Shown here: in pieces, positions 22,750 through 30,934 of the stretch
How the letters are laid out: every line of letters begins with the position of its first letter
Position numbering within the stretch: the first letter of the stretch is position 1
Origin: Saprospiraceae bacterium
Lineage (GTDB): Bacteria; Bacteroidota; Bacteroidia; Chitinophagales; Saprospiraceae
Direction of reading: 5' to 3'
DNA: 36,558 nt
Assembly (NCBI GenBank): GCA_020847915.1
Contig: JADLBE010000002.1
Span: forward strand, 1-36,558
The notes under the pieces: generated by a model
Seen by the model: the letters and a program-made list of their open reading frames with translations, nothing else
Database searches by the model: none
Told to the model about the DNA's origin: nothing
Position numbers and translations under genes: made by a program

Positions 22750-24060
22750 TCATTTCACCCAGTACCCCCAATCAAACAAGTGCCCCCAAATCCACACCAT
22801 TTTAGACCAGTTCCAGCGCCAGTCTGCGCCATCCCACGGTCCTGGCAGGTAGGTGTACAGCATTGACATTTGTACGCTGTAATACAGGAAAAACACCCAC
22901 ACCACCGTTAATCCCCACCGCCAAACCGAAGGCGCGTTAACCATTTTTTCCAAAACAAACGCCGTTGGCAGTGCGCCGAGGGCAAACAACTCGATGTAGC
23001 TGCGGTGCCCGAACGCGCCGCCGAACCACCATGCCCACCAACTGGCAAAAATGTAGGTCGCAAGCAAAAATACCGCTGCGAGCACCGGCGCCTGTACACG
23101 TTGGTCGCGCCGGCCCCATACCAGTCCAACAGGAATGAGCAGCGCAAGCGGGGAATACACAAACAGCCCGTTTTGGCTGTCGAACAACACCTCAAGGATT
23201 TTGGGCGCTTTCCAATAAATGAACCCTTCGTCGGTATAAGAGTAGCGCATCCAGTGGCCGGTCATTTCAAACCAGTACCACATTTGGGGTATAAAAAACA
23301 AAAAAGCTACCAGGGCTGCAACGATCAGTCTGGGGATGTTTTGCAAAAGCAACGTCAAACGAGCCCGCAAATCATGCCAGCTGTATATGCCGTAAAAGGC
23401 TACTAACAACACTGCCAGGATGTTGGTCGGACGTATAAGTACGATCCAGCCCATGGCGCCGCCCATCAACAAAGCGTTTTTCCAGGATAAGTTTTCCCAA
23501 AAACGCGGCGTGTGCCACAGTAAAAACGCAAACAGGAAAAATGAGTACACGTGCGACATGCCCGGCTCCTTCGTGGCGTAATGAAACAGGTTGGTGCCCA
23601 GAAATACCGTGAGCAAGGTGTAGGCCGATACGCGCCGACTAAAATGCCGCAACAACGTTTTTTGCAAAAAAAACAACCCCAAAAAGGTGATCAGGTAGCC
23701 TGTCCAAGCCACCGCACGGCCATAGGAATTGTGGTACAGGTCGCTGCGATCTATACCGCGCAAATCGTTTTGCAAACGCGCAACAAGAAAAAGTGGCAAA
23801 TTAAAAAACGCTACGCCACAGGTGTATTTCACCACCATTTCACCCTTTTCGTTTTTGATGGGCCACATGCTGCCCGGCGGAATGGCGTGCACATCACCCA
23901 GGGTCAATACACCCGGGAGGTACACGAAATACCCTTCAGCGTCGGACCAGATTACGCCGCGCGGATTTTTAAGGGAACGCTGCTGCAAAAACGGCAGGAA
24001 AGCAACCAGCAACAACAAGAGGTAATATCGCTTTGCGAAATCGGTAATTTTTTGCTTCAT
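22750..24060 (-). CDS. Polytopic membrane protein, possibly a GT39/ArnT-like glycosyltransferase
   Basis: About 10 hydrophobic segments; WSDAEGYFVYLP, GWIVLIRPTNILAVLL motifs. Confidence 0.6.
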   Translation of the reverse strand: MKQKITDFAKRYYLLLLLVAFLPFLQQRSLKNPRGVIWSDAEGYFVYLPGVLTLGDVHAIPPGSMWPIKNEKGEMVVKYTCGVAFFNLPLFLVARLQNDLRGIDRSDLYHNSYGRAVAWTGYLITFLGLFFLQKTLLRHFSRRVSAYTLLTVFLGTNLFHYATKEPGMSHVYSFFLFAFLLWHTPRFWENLSWKNALLMGGAMGWIVLIRPTNILAVLLVAFYGIYSWHDLRARLTLLLQNIPRLIVAALVAFLFFIPQMWYWFEMTGHWMRYSYTDEGFIYWKAPKILEVLFDSQNGLFVYSPLALLIPVGLVWGRRDQRVQAPVLAAVFLLATYIFASWWAWWFGGAFGHRSYIELFALGALPTAFVLEKMVNAPSVWRWGLTVVWVFFLYYSVQMSMLYTYLPGPWDGADWRWNWSKMVWIWGHLFDWGYWVK

Positions 24061-24083
24061 CGGTTCAAAATGATGTCGCGAAG

Positions 24084-27000
24084 TTACCGCACCAGCGTCA
24101 CATCCCCATCAATCACTTTGGTAGTTCCGTCGGCCAGTTTTATTTTCAGGTAATACACAAACACACCGGGGTTCACGTCCTTGTCTGCTGTTTTGCCATC
24201 CCAGCCCGGCCACTCGTTGGGCGGCAGCGGATTGTCCCAGAGGTACAACTTGTCGCCCCAGCGGTCGAAAATGGCCACTTCCTGAAGTTCCACCACACTC
24301 GATCCGGCATTTACCAGAAATATGTCTTCCAAACCGTCGTCGTTTGGACTAAAAACGTTGGGTACATAAATGTCGGCCCTTTGTTCCACCACGATGCGCA
24401 TTTCGTCGGTAGCCTCGCAACCCGTCGTATCCACCAGTATGGCTGTAAGCGTCAGGTTTTCAAAGGGTTGGAATTCCTGAACCGGACAACCTGCACAGGC
24501 AGGGTCGGGTAGGGGCGACCAAATAAGGGTATCGTAACTTGCGATGTTGATCAGGGCCTCTACACTGATGGTTTCTCCAAGTACCACCACGGCATCGGGC
24601 GGCAAAACAACCTGTGGTACGGGTGGCAGGTTCACCGCAATGATTGTATCGTAAATACAACCGTTGGCATCCTGCACACTTACGGTGTTAGAACCGTCGC
24701 CCAAAGCGAGGTTGTTGCCCGACTGTTGCTGGTTGTTTACAAAAACATTCAAAGGTGGTACGCCGCCTGAAAAAGTGGCCTGTCCGCCAAGTGTCTCGTC
24801 GCCGCACATGGGCACATCAACAACCACTTCAAGGGCCAAAGCAGGTGGCGCGGTAGCCTCGGCGTTGCCACTGCCGGTACAACCGTTTACATCGCTGATG
24901 GTAACGCTGTACATGCCGGCCCCGATGCCGGTAAGGGTGGATGCCGTTCCACCGGTGTTCCAGAGGTAATTGTAGGGCGCAGTTCCACCGCTCACCACGC
25001 TGCCCACCGTTCCATTCACATCATCTGCACAAGCAAGGGTAAAACCGTTGTGGATGTTGACGGCATTTACGGTCACGTTCAGTCCGGGTAAAACTGCCAG
25101 GGTAAACGGAAGGGTGGTACTCAAACCAATGGCGTCGGTAAGCGTGATGATGTAGGAGCCGGAAGTTAGTCCTGTTTCGGTTGTGGGCATGTTTAAAGCA
25201 GCAATGGTGTCGCTTCCACCAGACCAGGCATACTGAATCGGAACTTGTCCGCCGGTGATTGTGAGGGTAAAGCTGCCGTTGGAGGCGCCGCCGCAGGAAG
25301 GCGGCGTGCCGGTAAGTTGTGCTGTCGGCGCACAGGCAACCGGGTCGAAGGCTACAAGGGTGATGATGACGGAATCGCAACCGAACTGGTTGGTCAGGTT
25401 TTGGACGAACGAGCCTGCCTGGGTCGGATCGCAGGTGCTTTGAAAAAGATTGATCGTATCGGAAAGCAGCAGGCTAACCGTTGTGATGACCGTAGAATCG
25501 CAACCGAACTGATTGAAGAGGTTTTGGGTAAACGTGCCAGCCTGGGTCGGGTCGCAGGTGGTAGAACTCAACGAGGTCATATCGGATGGCAACAACGTTA
25601 CGGTGGTAACAACCGTCGAATCGCAGCCGAACTGGTTGGTCAAATTTTGGATAAACGTACCCGATTGTGTTGGATCGCAGGTGGTCGCGCTGAGGGTGAC
25701 CACATCGGACGGTAACAAAGTCACGATGTTGATCACCAGTGAATCGCACCCGTCGGAGCCGGCGAGCAGGGTTTGGCTGGTGCCGGCCTGGGTGGGGTCG
25801 CAGGTGGTGCCGCTCAGCAACGTGGTATCGATGAGTGTGGGATCAAAAGTTACGGTGGTGATGACCGTTGAATCGCAGCCGAACATGTTTGTCAGCACCT
25901 GAACAAAGGAACCCGTATTGGTTGGGTCGCAGGTGGTGGTACTTAAAGAAACGGTATCGGAAGGTAAAAGTGTTATGGTGCTGATCACCAGCGAATCGCA
26001 GCCGTCGGAACTTGTAAGTAAGGTTTGTGTTGTTCCAACCTGCGCCGGGTTACAAGTTGTACCTGTCAGCAGCGTTGTATCGATGTTTGCAGGATCGAAG
26101 GTTATGGTGGTGATCACCGTAGAATCGCAACCGAACTGGTTGGTGAGGTTTTGGGTAAAAGTGCCTGCGTTGTTCGGGTTGCATGTGGTTGCACTGAACA
26201 GCACCGTGTCGGAAGGCAATAGGGTGATGACACTGATCACCAGCGAATCGCACCCATCGGCGCCGGTGAGCAGGGTTTGGCTGGTGCCAGCCTGAGCGGG
26301 AATACACGTTGTGCCGTTCAGCAGGGTGGTATCCACAGCTGCGGGATCAAAGGTAATTACCGTGACAACCGTAGAGTCGCAACCGAACTGGTTGGTGAGG
26401 ATCTGGGTAAACGTTCCTGCGTTGTTGGGGTTGCAGGTAAGGTTGTTGAGCTGGATGGTATCTGGTTGGTTTACGACCACAAGGATGGACGCGGTATCGG
26501 GACAAGAGGTGAGGTCGCTGACGATCACGCTGTACATCGTATTTACCAGGGGAGCGACGGTGTTGGAATCGACTGTTAATCCGGTGTTCCAGAAGTAAAG
26601 GCTGCCGCCTGAAGCCACGAGTGTCGTGTTGTTTCCGGCACAAATGGTGTCTGTTCCTGAGATGGTTGCCTGGAGTTGGGGGGTAACATCAACCAGGACG
26701 GTTGACGAAGATGAACAACCGTTGACGGAGGTTACGGTTACCGTGTAGGATGTACTTGTGTCCGGAGCAATCGGATAGGCCGGAGTTGCCGGTCCGCCTT
26801 GCCATTGGTACGCATTGCCTCCGGAGGCCAGCAGGGTCGTGCTTTGTCCGGCGCATAGGGCCAAATCGCCGCCGATGGATACCGTCGGTGAGGTGAGCAT
26901 CAAGAGGTTGAAACTGATGGTCGGACCTGTACAAGTGCCCAGGGTGGGTGTAGCGGTAACCGTAGACACGCCTGATCCTGTGGCGGTAAAACTGATGTTG

Positions 27001-29306
27001 CCGTTGCCCGAAGCCGGAAGACCGGTGATTGGGTTGTTGTTGGTCCAGTTTACCGTCGAACCGGGCGAAGTGTTGAAATTGACGGTAATGGTATCCCCGG
27101 TACAACCCGATTGATCGGGCACGGTGGCAAGTGTGGGCGATGAGGAAACGGTGATGGTAAATGTTTGTGGTATCCCGCTGCAAATTCCGCTTTGTGGTGT
27201 TACCGTGATGGTGGCCGTTTGTGTTCCGCCGGGCGCCAAACCCGTAAAATTGATGTTACCGGTGCCTGCAACGGCCAGGCCGATGAGGGGGTTGCTGTTG
27301 GTCCAGGAATACGTCGGACTGCCCGAAGGAGCGCTGAACACCACCGAAATGGTGTCGCCCGCACAGGCCGCCTGGTTTGCTGGCGCATTCATGCTGGCTC
27401 CCGGCGTAATGGTTATTGTAAAGGTTTCCTGACTGCCCGGACAACCGCCGAAAGAGGGTGTTACCACCACCTGGGCTGTGCCGTTTCCTGTGGCTACAAA
27501 GTTGATGGGATTGGAGCTGCCTGACGCGGCCAGACCAATGGACGGATTTAAATTGACCCAATTGTAGGTTGCTCCCGGTGTGCCTGAAAATGGCACGTTG
27601 ATGGTTTGGCCAATACAACCCAAAACGTCGCTTACGGGGTTTACAGTGGGGGATGCCGATACCGTGACGGTAAAAATTTCTGGGGTACCGGGACAGGTTC
27701 CCAAAATGGGCGTAACCACGATGGTCCCCGATTGTGAACCCGATGGACTGGTGGCCACGAAATCGATGTTGCCCGAGCCCAGGGAGGCCAAACCGATGTT
27801 TGGGTTGTTGTTGGTCCAGTTGAAGGTAGCGCCTGGTGTGCCGTCGATGGTGATTTCGACTTGTTCGCCATTGCAAGCGGCAATATTGGTCAGGTCATTA
27901 ACTACAGGGGTGGGGTTTACCGTGATGGTGTAGGTACGCGGTATGCCGCTGCAAATGCCCAACATGGGTGTTACCGTGATGGTGGCTACTTCCTGCATGG
28001 TGACGGTGGCTGAAGGAAAATTCAAACCTCCTGTACCTGCAGCAGGCAGACCAATGGCCGGATTGTCGTTGGTCCAGGAAAACGTTGCGCCAGGTGTTCC
28101 GGTGAAATTCTGCATGATGGTGATGCCACCACACACCGTGATGTTTACCGGTTGGTTGACGTTCGGCAGAGGATTTACGGTGATGGTAAACGATTGCGCC
28201 GGACCCGTACACGGCGCCTCTACAGGGGTAATGGTGATGGTGCCGGTTTGAACGGAGGCAACATTGGCCGCCGTGAAGTCCAGATCACCGGTACCTGAAG
28301 CCGGTAAACCGATGGCCGGATTGGAGTTGGTCCAGTTGAACACCGGATTGCCTGTGCTGGTGAAAACAACCATCACATCGTCGCCGGAGCATACGTTTTC
28401 GTTGGCGGGATCGTCCATCACTGGTCCCGGGTTCACGGTAATCATAAACGTAACCGGCGGGCCATCGCAGCCACCCTGGGAAGGCGTTACGGTGATGGTA
28501 GCTGTTTCGGTGGCTGTTACGTTGGCGGCCGGGAAACTGATGTTGCCCGAGCCCGAAGCACCGAGCCCGATGGCTGTGTTGTCGTTGGTCCAGGAAAACG
28601 TTGCGCCAGCCGAGCCGGTGAAAGTAACAGTGCCTGTTTGTCCGCCGCAAAGGGGTAAATCGGCGGGAGGGTTAACCAGAGGAACATCACCGGTAACAAG
28701 CACATTGTCGAACCAATAGGTTTCAGCAGCGGCTTTGTTGGCAAGCCTGATCCGGATTTCAAGCGTGTTTCCGGTCAAACCTGCGGCCGTAAACGTGCCT
28801 GCGCCTCCGCCACAGAGGTAGCCGAACTGCACCCATGCTCCGCCGTCTATACGGTATTCGGCATGTATTTGGTCGTGACCGTTGTCGATGGCAACATTTC
28901 CGGTGCAACCGTAAAACGGTCCACCAGGAGTACATTCAAAAGTACCGATGGAACCGTAGGAAACAGAAATACCGACATTACACGCGCCGTTGATGTCGAT
29001 GGGGTTGGTGATCCATTCGTTGTCGTTGCCGCCACCGGCAGGGCAACATGGGGCGCCTTCCATGTCGATAACTTCATAACGGCCATTTTGTACGCCGTTG
29101 AAAGAACCCGCCGTCATGTCGCAATCGGTGAAATTGGCATCGCTCCAACCCTGGTTTGCGCCAGAGAAATCTTCTAGCCAGATGGTTTGAGCCTGGAGCG
29201 CCGGCAGGTTTAGCCAGGACAGGGGTGTCGCAAAAAACGGTACAAGGAGTAATGCAATGAGGGACTGGCGTGAAATGCAGGCCAGGTGGCAGTAATTCCG
29301 TTTCAT
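24084..29306 (-). CDS. Giant multi-repeat secreted or surface protein with gliding-motility-associated C-terminal (T9SS type B) domain
   Basis: Signal peptide MKRNYCHLACISRQSLIALLLVPFF..LQAQ; C-term IYVPNVFSPNDDGLEDIF...VAIFDRWGDKLYLWDNP...GWDGKTADKDVNPGVFVYYLKIKLADG; start trimmed from 29468. Confidence 0.92.
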   Translation of the reverse strand: MKRNYCHLACISRQSLIALLLVPFFATPLSWLNLPALQAQTIWLEDFSGANQGWSDANFTDCDMTAGSFNGVQNGRYEVIDMEGAPCCPAGGGNDNEWITNPIDINGACNVGISVSYGSIGTFECTPGGPFYGCTGNVAIDNGHDQIHAEYRIDGGAWVQFGYLCGGGAGTFTAAGLTGNTLEIRIRLANKAAAETYWFDNVLVTGDVPLVNPPADLPLCGGQTGTVTFTGSAGATFSWTNDNTAIGLGASGSGNISFPAANVTATETATITVTPSQGGCDGPPVTFMITVNPGPVMDDPANENVCSGDDVMVVFTSTGNPVFNWTNSNPAIGLPASGTGDLDFTAANVASVQTGTITITPVEAPCTGPAQSFTITVNPLPNVNQPVNITVCGGITIMQNFTGTPGATFSWTNDNPAIGLPAAGTGGLNFPSATVTMQEVATITVTPMLGICSGIPRTYTITVNPTPVVNDLTNIAACNGEQVEITIDGTPGATFNWTNNNPNIGLASLGSGNIDFVATSPSGSQSGTIVVTPILGTCPGTPEIFTVTVSASPTVNPVSDVLGCIGQTINVPFSGTPGATYNWVNLNPSIGLAASGSSNPINFVATGNGTAQVVVTPSFGGCPGSQETFTITITPGASMNAPANQAACAGDTISVVFSAPSGSPTYSWTNSNPLIGLAVAGTGNINFTGLAPGGTQTATITVTPQSGICSGIPQTFTITVSSSPTLATVPDQSGCTGDTITVNFNTSPGSTVNWTNNNPITGLPASGNGNISFTATGSGVSTVTATPTLGTCTGPTISFNLLMLTSPTVSIGGDLALCAGQSTTLLASGGNAYQWQGGPATPAYPIAPDTSTSYTVTVTSVNGCSSSSTVLVDVTPQLQATISGTDTICAGNNTTLVASGGSLYFWNTGLTVDSNTVAPLVNTMYSVIVSDLTSCPDTASILVVVNQPDTIQLNNLTCNPNNAGTFTQILTNQFGCDSTVVTVITFDPAAVDTTLLNGTTCIPAQAGTSQTLLTGADGCDSLVISVITLLPSDTVLFSATTCNPNNAGTFTQNLTNQFGCDSTVITTITFDPANIDTTLLTGTTCNPAQVGTTQTLLTSSDGCDSLVISTITLLPSDTVSLSTTTCDPTNTGSFVQVLTNMFGCDSTVITTVTFDPTLIDTTLLSGTTCDPTQAGTSQTLLAGSDGCDSLVINIVTLLPSDVVTLSATTCDPTQSGTFIQNLTNQFGCDSTVVTTVTLLPSDMTSLSSTTCDPTQAGTFTQNLFNQFGCDSTVITTVSLLLSDTINLFQSTCDPTQAGSFVQNLTNQFGCDSVIITLVAFDPVACAPTAQLTGTPPSCGGASNGSFTLTITGGQVPIQYAWSGGSDTIAALNMPTTETGLTSGSYIITLTDAIGLSTTLPFTLAVLPGLNVTVNAVNIHNGFTLACADDVNGTVGSVVSGGTAPYNYLWNTGGTASTLTGIGAGMYSVTISDVNGCTGSGNAEATAPPALALEVVVDVPMCGDETLGGQATFSGGVPPLNVFVNNQQQSGNNLALGDGSNTVSVQDANGCIYDTIIAVNLPPVPQVVLPPDAVVVLGETISVEALINIASYDTLIWSPLPDPACAGCPVQEFQPFENLTLTAILVDTTGCEATDEMRIVVEQRADIYVPNVFSPNDDGLEDIFLVNAGSSVVELQEVAIFDRWGDKLYLWDNPLPPNEWPGWDGKTADKDVNPGVFVYYLKIKLADGTTKVIDGDVTLVR

Positions 29307-29363
29307 ACAATAGAATAATAATTGCAGGCAGACCATGCAATTGGCTCGGAGAATTAAAAGAAA

Positions 29364-29371
29364 CAAAGGTA
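29364..29371 (-). promoter_or_regulatory. TACCTTTG -7-like box upstream of the T9SS type B gene
   Basis: CAAAGGTA on the plus strand. Confidence 0.5.
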
Positions 29372-29484
29372 CACACCAAATACCTACACACACTTCACCA
29401 CACGTTAAATAACGATTACTTTCCTTTTGCCGGCGTCCTGCAAAACCAGAAACAAACAGGTTCGTCATTTTTTCGTTGCAAGGC

Positions 29485-29516
29485 TTGTATTATTCCATCA
29501 GTACACTTTACCTTTG
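29485..29516 (+). promoter_or_regulatory. Bacteroidetes-type promoter of the his operon (TTG - 21 nt - TACCTTTG)
   Basis: TTG at 29485-29487, TACCTTTG at 29509-29516. Confidence 0.6.
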
Positions 29517-29520
29517 CCCC

Positions 29521-29601
29521 ATGATCAACGTCGTGTTTTTCCATCTGCATCACCATACCACACCTGCTACCGGCAAGTGGGGCGGTTTTGCACGCGGATA
29601 A
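29521..29601 (+). CDS. his operon leader peptide MINVVFFHLHHHTTPATGKWGGFARG
   Basis: 26-codon ORF with HLHHH run, 4 nt after the TACCTTTG box, upstream of a terminator and hisG. Confidence 0.82.
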   Translation: MINVVFFHLHHHTTPATGKWGGFARG

Positions 29602-29623
29602 ACAACACAGTTTATCAGACAGC

Positions 29624-29666
29624 AAAACAGGCTTGCCGGACGCTCCGGCAAGCCTGTTTTGTTTTT
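29624..29666 (+). terminator. his operon attenuator terminator
   Basis: AAAACAGGCTTGCCGGA - CGC - TCCGGCAAGCCTGTTTT perfect 17-bp stem then GTTTTT. Confidence 0.88.
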
Positions 29667-29690
29667 ATTCCAAACCCATTCCAACATACC

Positions 29691-30560
29691 ATGTCCAACC
29701 AACCTTTGTTGCGCATCGCCGTTCAAAAATCCGGCCGCCTGTTCGACGCTTCTGTAGCCCTGCTGCGCGACGCCGGCATCACCCTGAGCAACGGCTCCAA
29801 CCGACTGTTGCGCGCGACGGCCAGCAATTTTCCGCTGGAAGTTATTTTCCTGCGCGACGACGATATTCCAGAATACGTTGAAGAAGGCGTCGTAGATGCC
29901 GGCATTGTAGGCGAAAATGTCGTTTTGGAAAAACAAAAAAACGTGGAAATACTCGAAAGGCTAGGTTTTGGACATTGCCGCCTTTGCCTAGCCTTGCCCA
30001 AAAACAGCGTTTACGAAAGTAAAACAAGTCTGGAAGGGTTGCGCATCGCCACGAGTTATCCCCGTATTTTATCCGGTTTTTTGGGAAAAAACAACATCAA
30101 AGCCGAACTACACGACATCAGCGGCGCCGTTGAAATCACGCCTTCCCTGGGCCTCGCCGACGCCATTTTCGACATCGTGTCCACCGGCAGCACCCTGCTC
30201 GCCAACGGATTGCGCGAAGTCGAAACCGTGCTCGAATCACAAGCCATCCTCATCGCCAACCACAAACTCGGCGATGCCCAGCGCGACATCATGCAACGCC
30301 TGCTTTTCCGCCTGCACGCCAACCGAAACGCCAAAAACCACCGCTACATCCTGCTCAATGCCCCCAACGAACGCATCGACGACATCATCGCCGTACTCCC
30401 GGGCATCAAAAGCCCAACCATCCTGCCCCTCGCCATCCCGGGCTGGAGCAGCCTGCACAGCGTGGTGCCCGAAAATGTGTTTTGGGATGTACTCGAAAAA
30501 CTCAAAGCCGCCGGCGCACAAGGGATTCTTGTGGTGCCGATTGAAAGAATGATTGTATAA
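29691..30560 (+). CDS. hisG: ATP phosphoribosyltransferase
   Basis: MSNQPLLRIAVQKSGRLFDASVALLRDAGI ... DDIPEYVEEGVVDAGIVGENVV; start trimmed to 29691. Confidence 0.96.
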   Translation: MSNQPLLRIAVQKSGRLFDASVALLRDAGITLSNGSNRLLRATASNFPLEVIFLRDDDIPEYVEEGVVDAGIVGENVVLEKQKNVEILERLGFGHCRLCLALPKNSVYESKTSLEGLRIATSYPRILSGFLGKNNIKAELHDISGAVEITPSLGLADAIFDIVSTGSTLLANGLREVETVLESQAILIANHKLGDAQRDIMQRLLFRLHANRNAKNHRYILLNAPNERIDDIIAVLPGIKSPTILPLAIPGWSSLHSVVPENVFWDVLEKLKAAGAQGILVVPIERMIV

Positions 30561-30575
30561 AAAAGTCGGTTGGGG

Positions 30576-30799
30576 AAACAGGTGTCTCCCTTCGGTCGAC
30601 ATGACAGGGCTCATTGGATCAAGGCAATATTCGGATTTCTCGCTACGCTCGAAATTTTAGAATGTCAATCCCTCCTGGGCGTTAATCATTGATCACGCTC
30701 AGAGCAGAGCACGTTCAGAATTTCGAGCGTAGCGAGAAATCCGAATAATACCTTGATAATAAGCACCCTGTCATGTCGAGCGAAGCGAGACACCTGTTT
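30576..30799. repeat. Nested long inverted repeat between hisG and hisD
   Basis: Outer 34-nt arms 30576-30609 / 30766-30799 (2 mismatches); inner perfect 28-nt arms 30629-30656 / 30719-30746. Confidence 0.9.
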
Positions 30800-30802
30800 T
30801 TA

Positions 30803-30930
30803 CCTGACCAACCGACCAACCGACCAACCGACTAACCGACCAACCTGACCAACCTGACCAACCGACTAACCGACCAACCTGACCAACCTGACCAACCGAC
30901 TAACCGACTAACCGACTAACCGACTAACAG
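30803..30930. repeat. Tandem array of ACCAACCG/ACTAACCG/ACCAACCTG units
   Basis: Direct reading; same family as 10446-10563. Confidence 0.88.
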
Positions 30931-30934
30931 ACCA

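Noticed and set aside
24664-28719. Multiple plus-strand ORFs opposite the giant T9SS protein
   Set aside because: Repetitive antisense shadows of the repeat protein with no independent support.
30803-30930. Possible CRISPR or iteron array upstream of hisD
   Set aside because: Contiguous octamers without spacers; no replication gene nearby.
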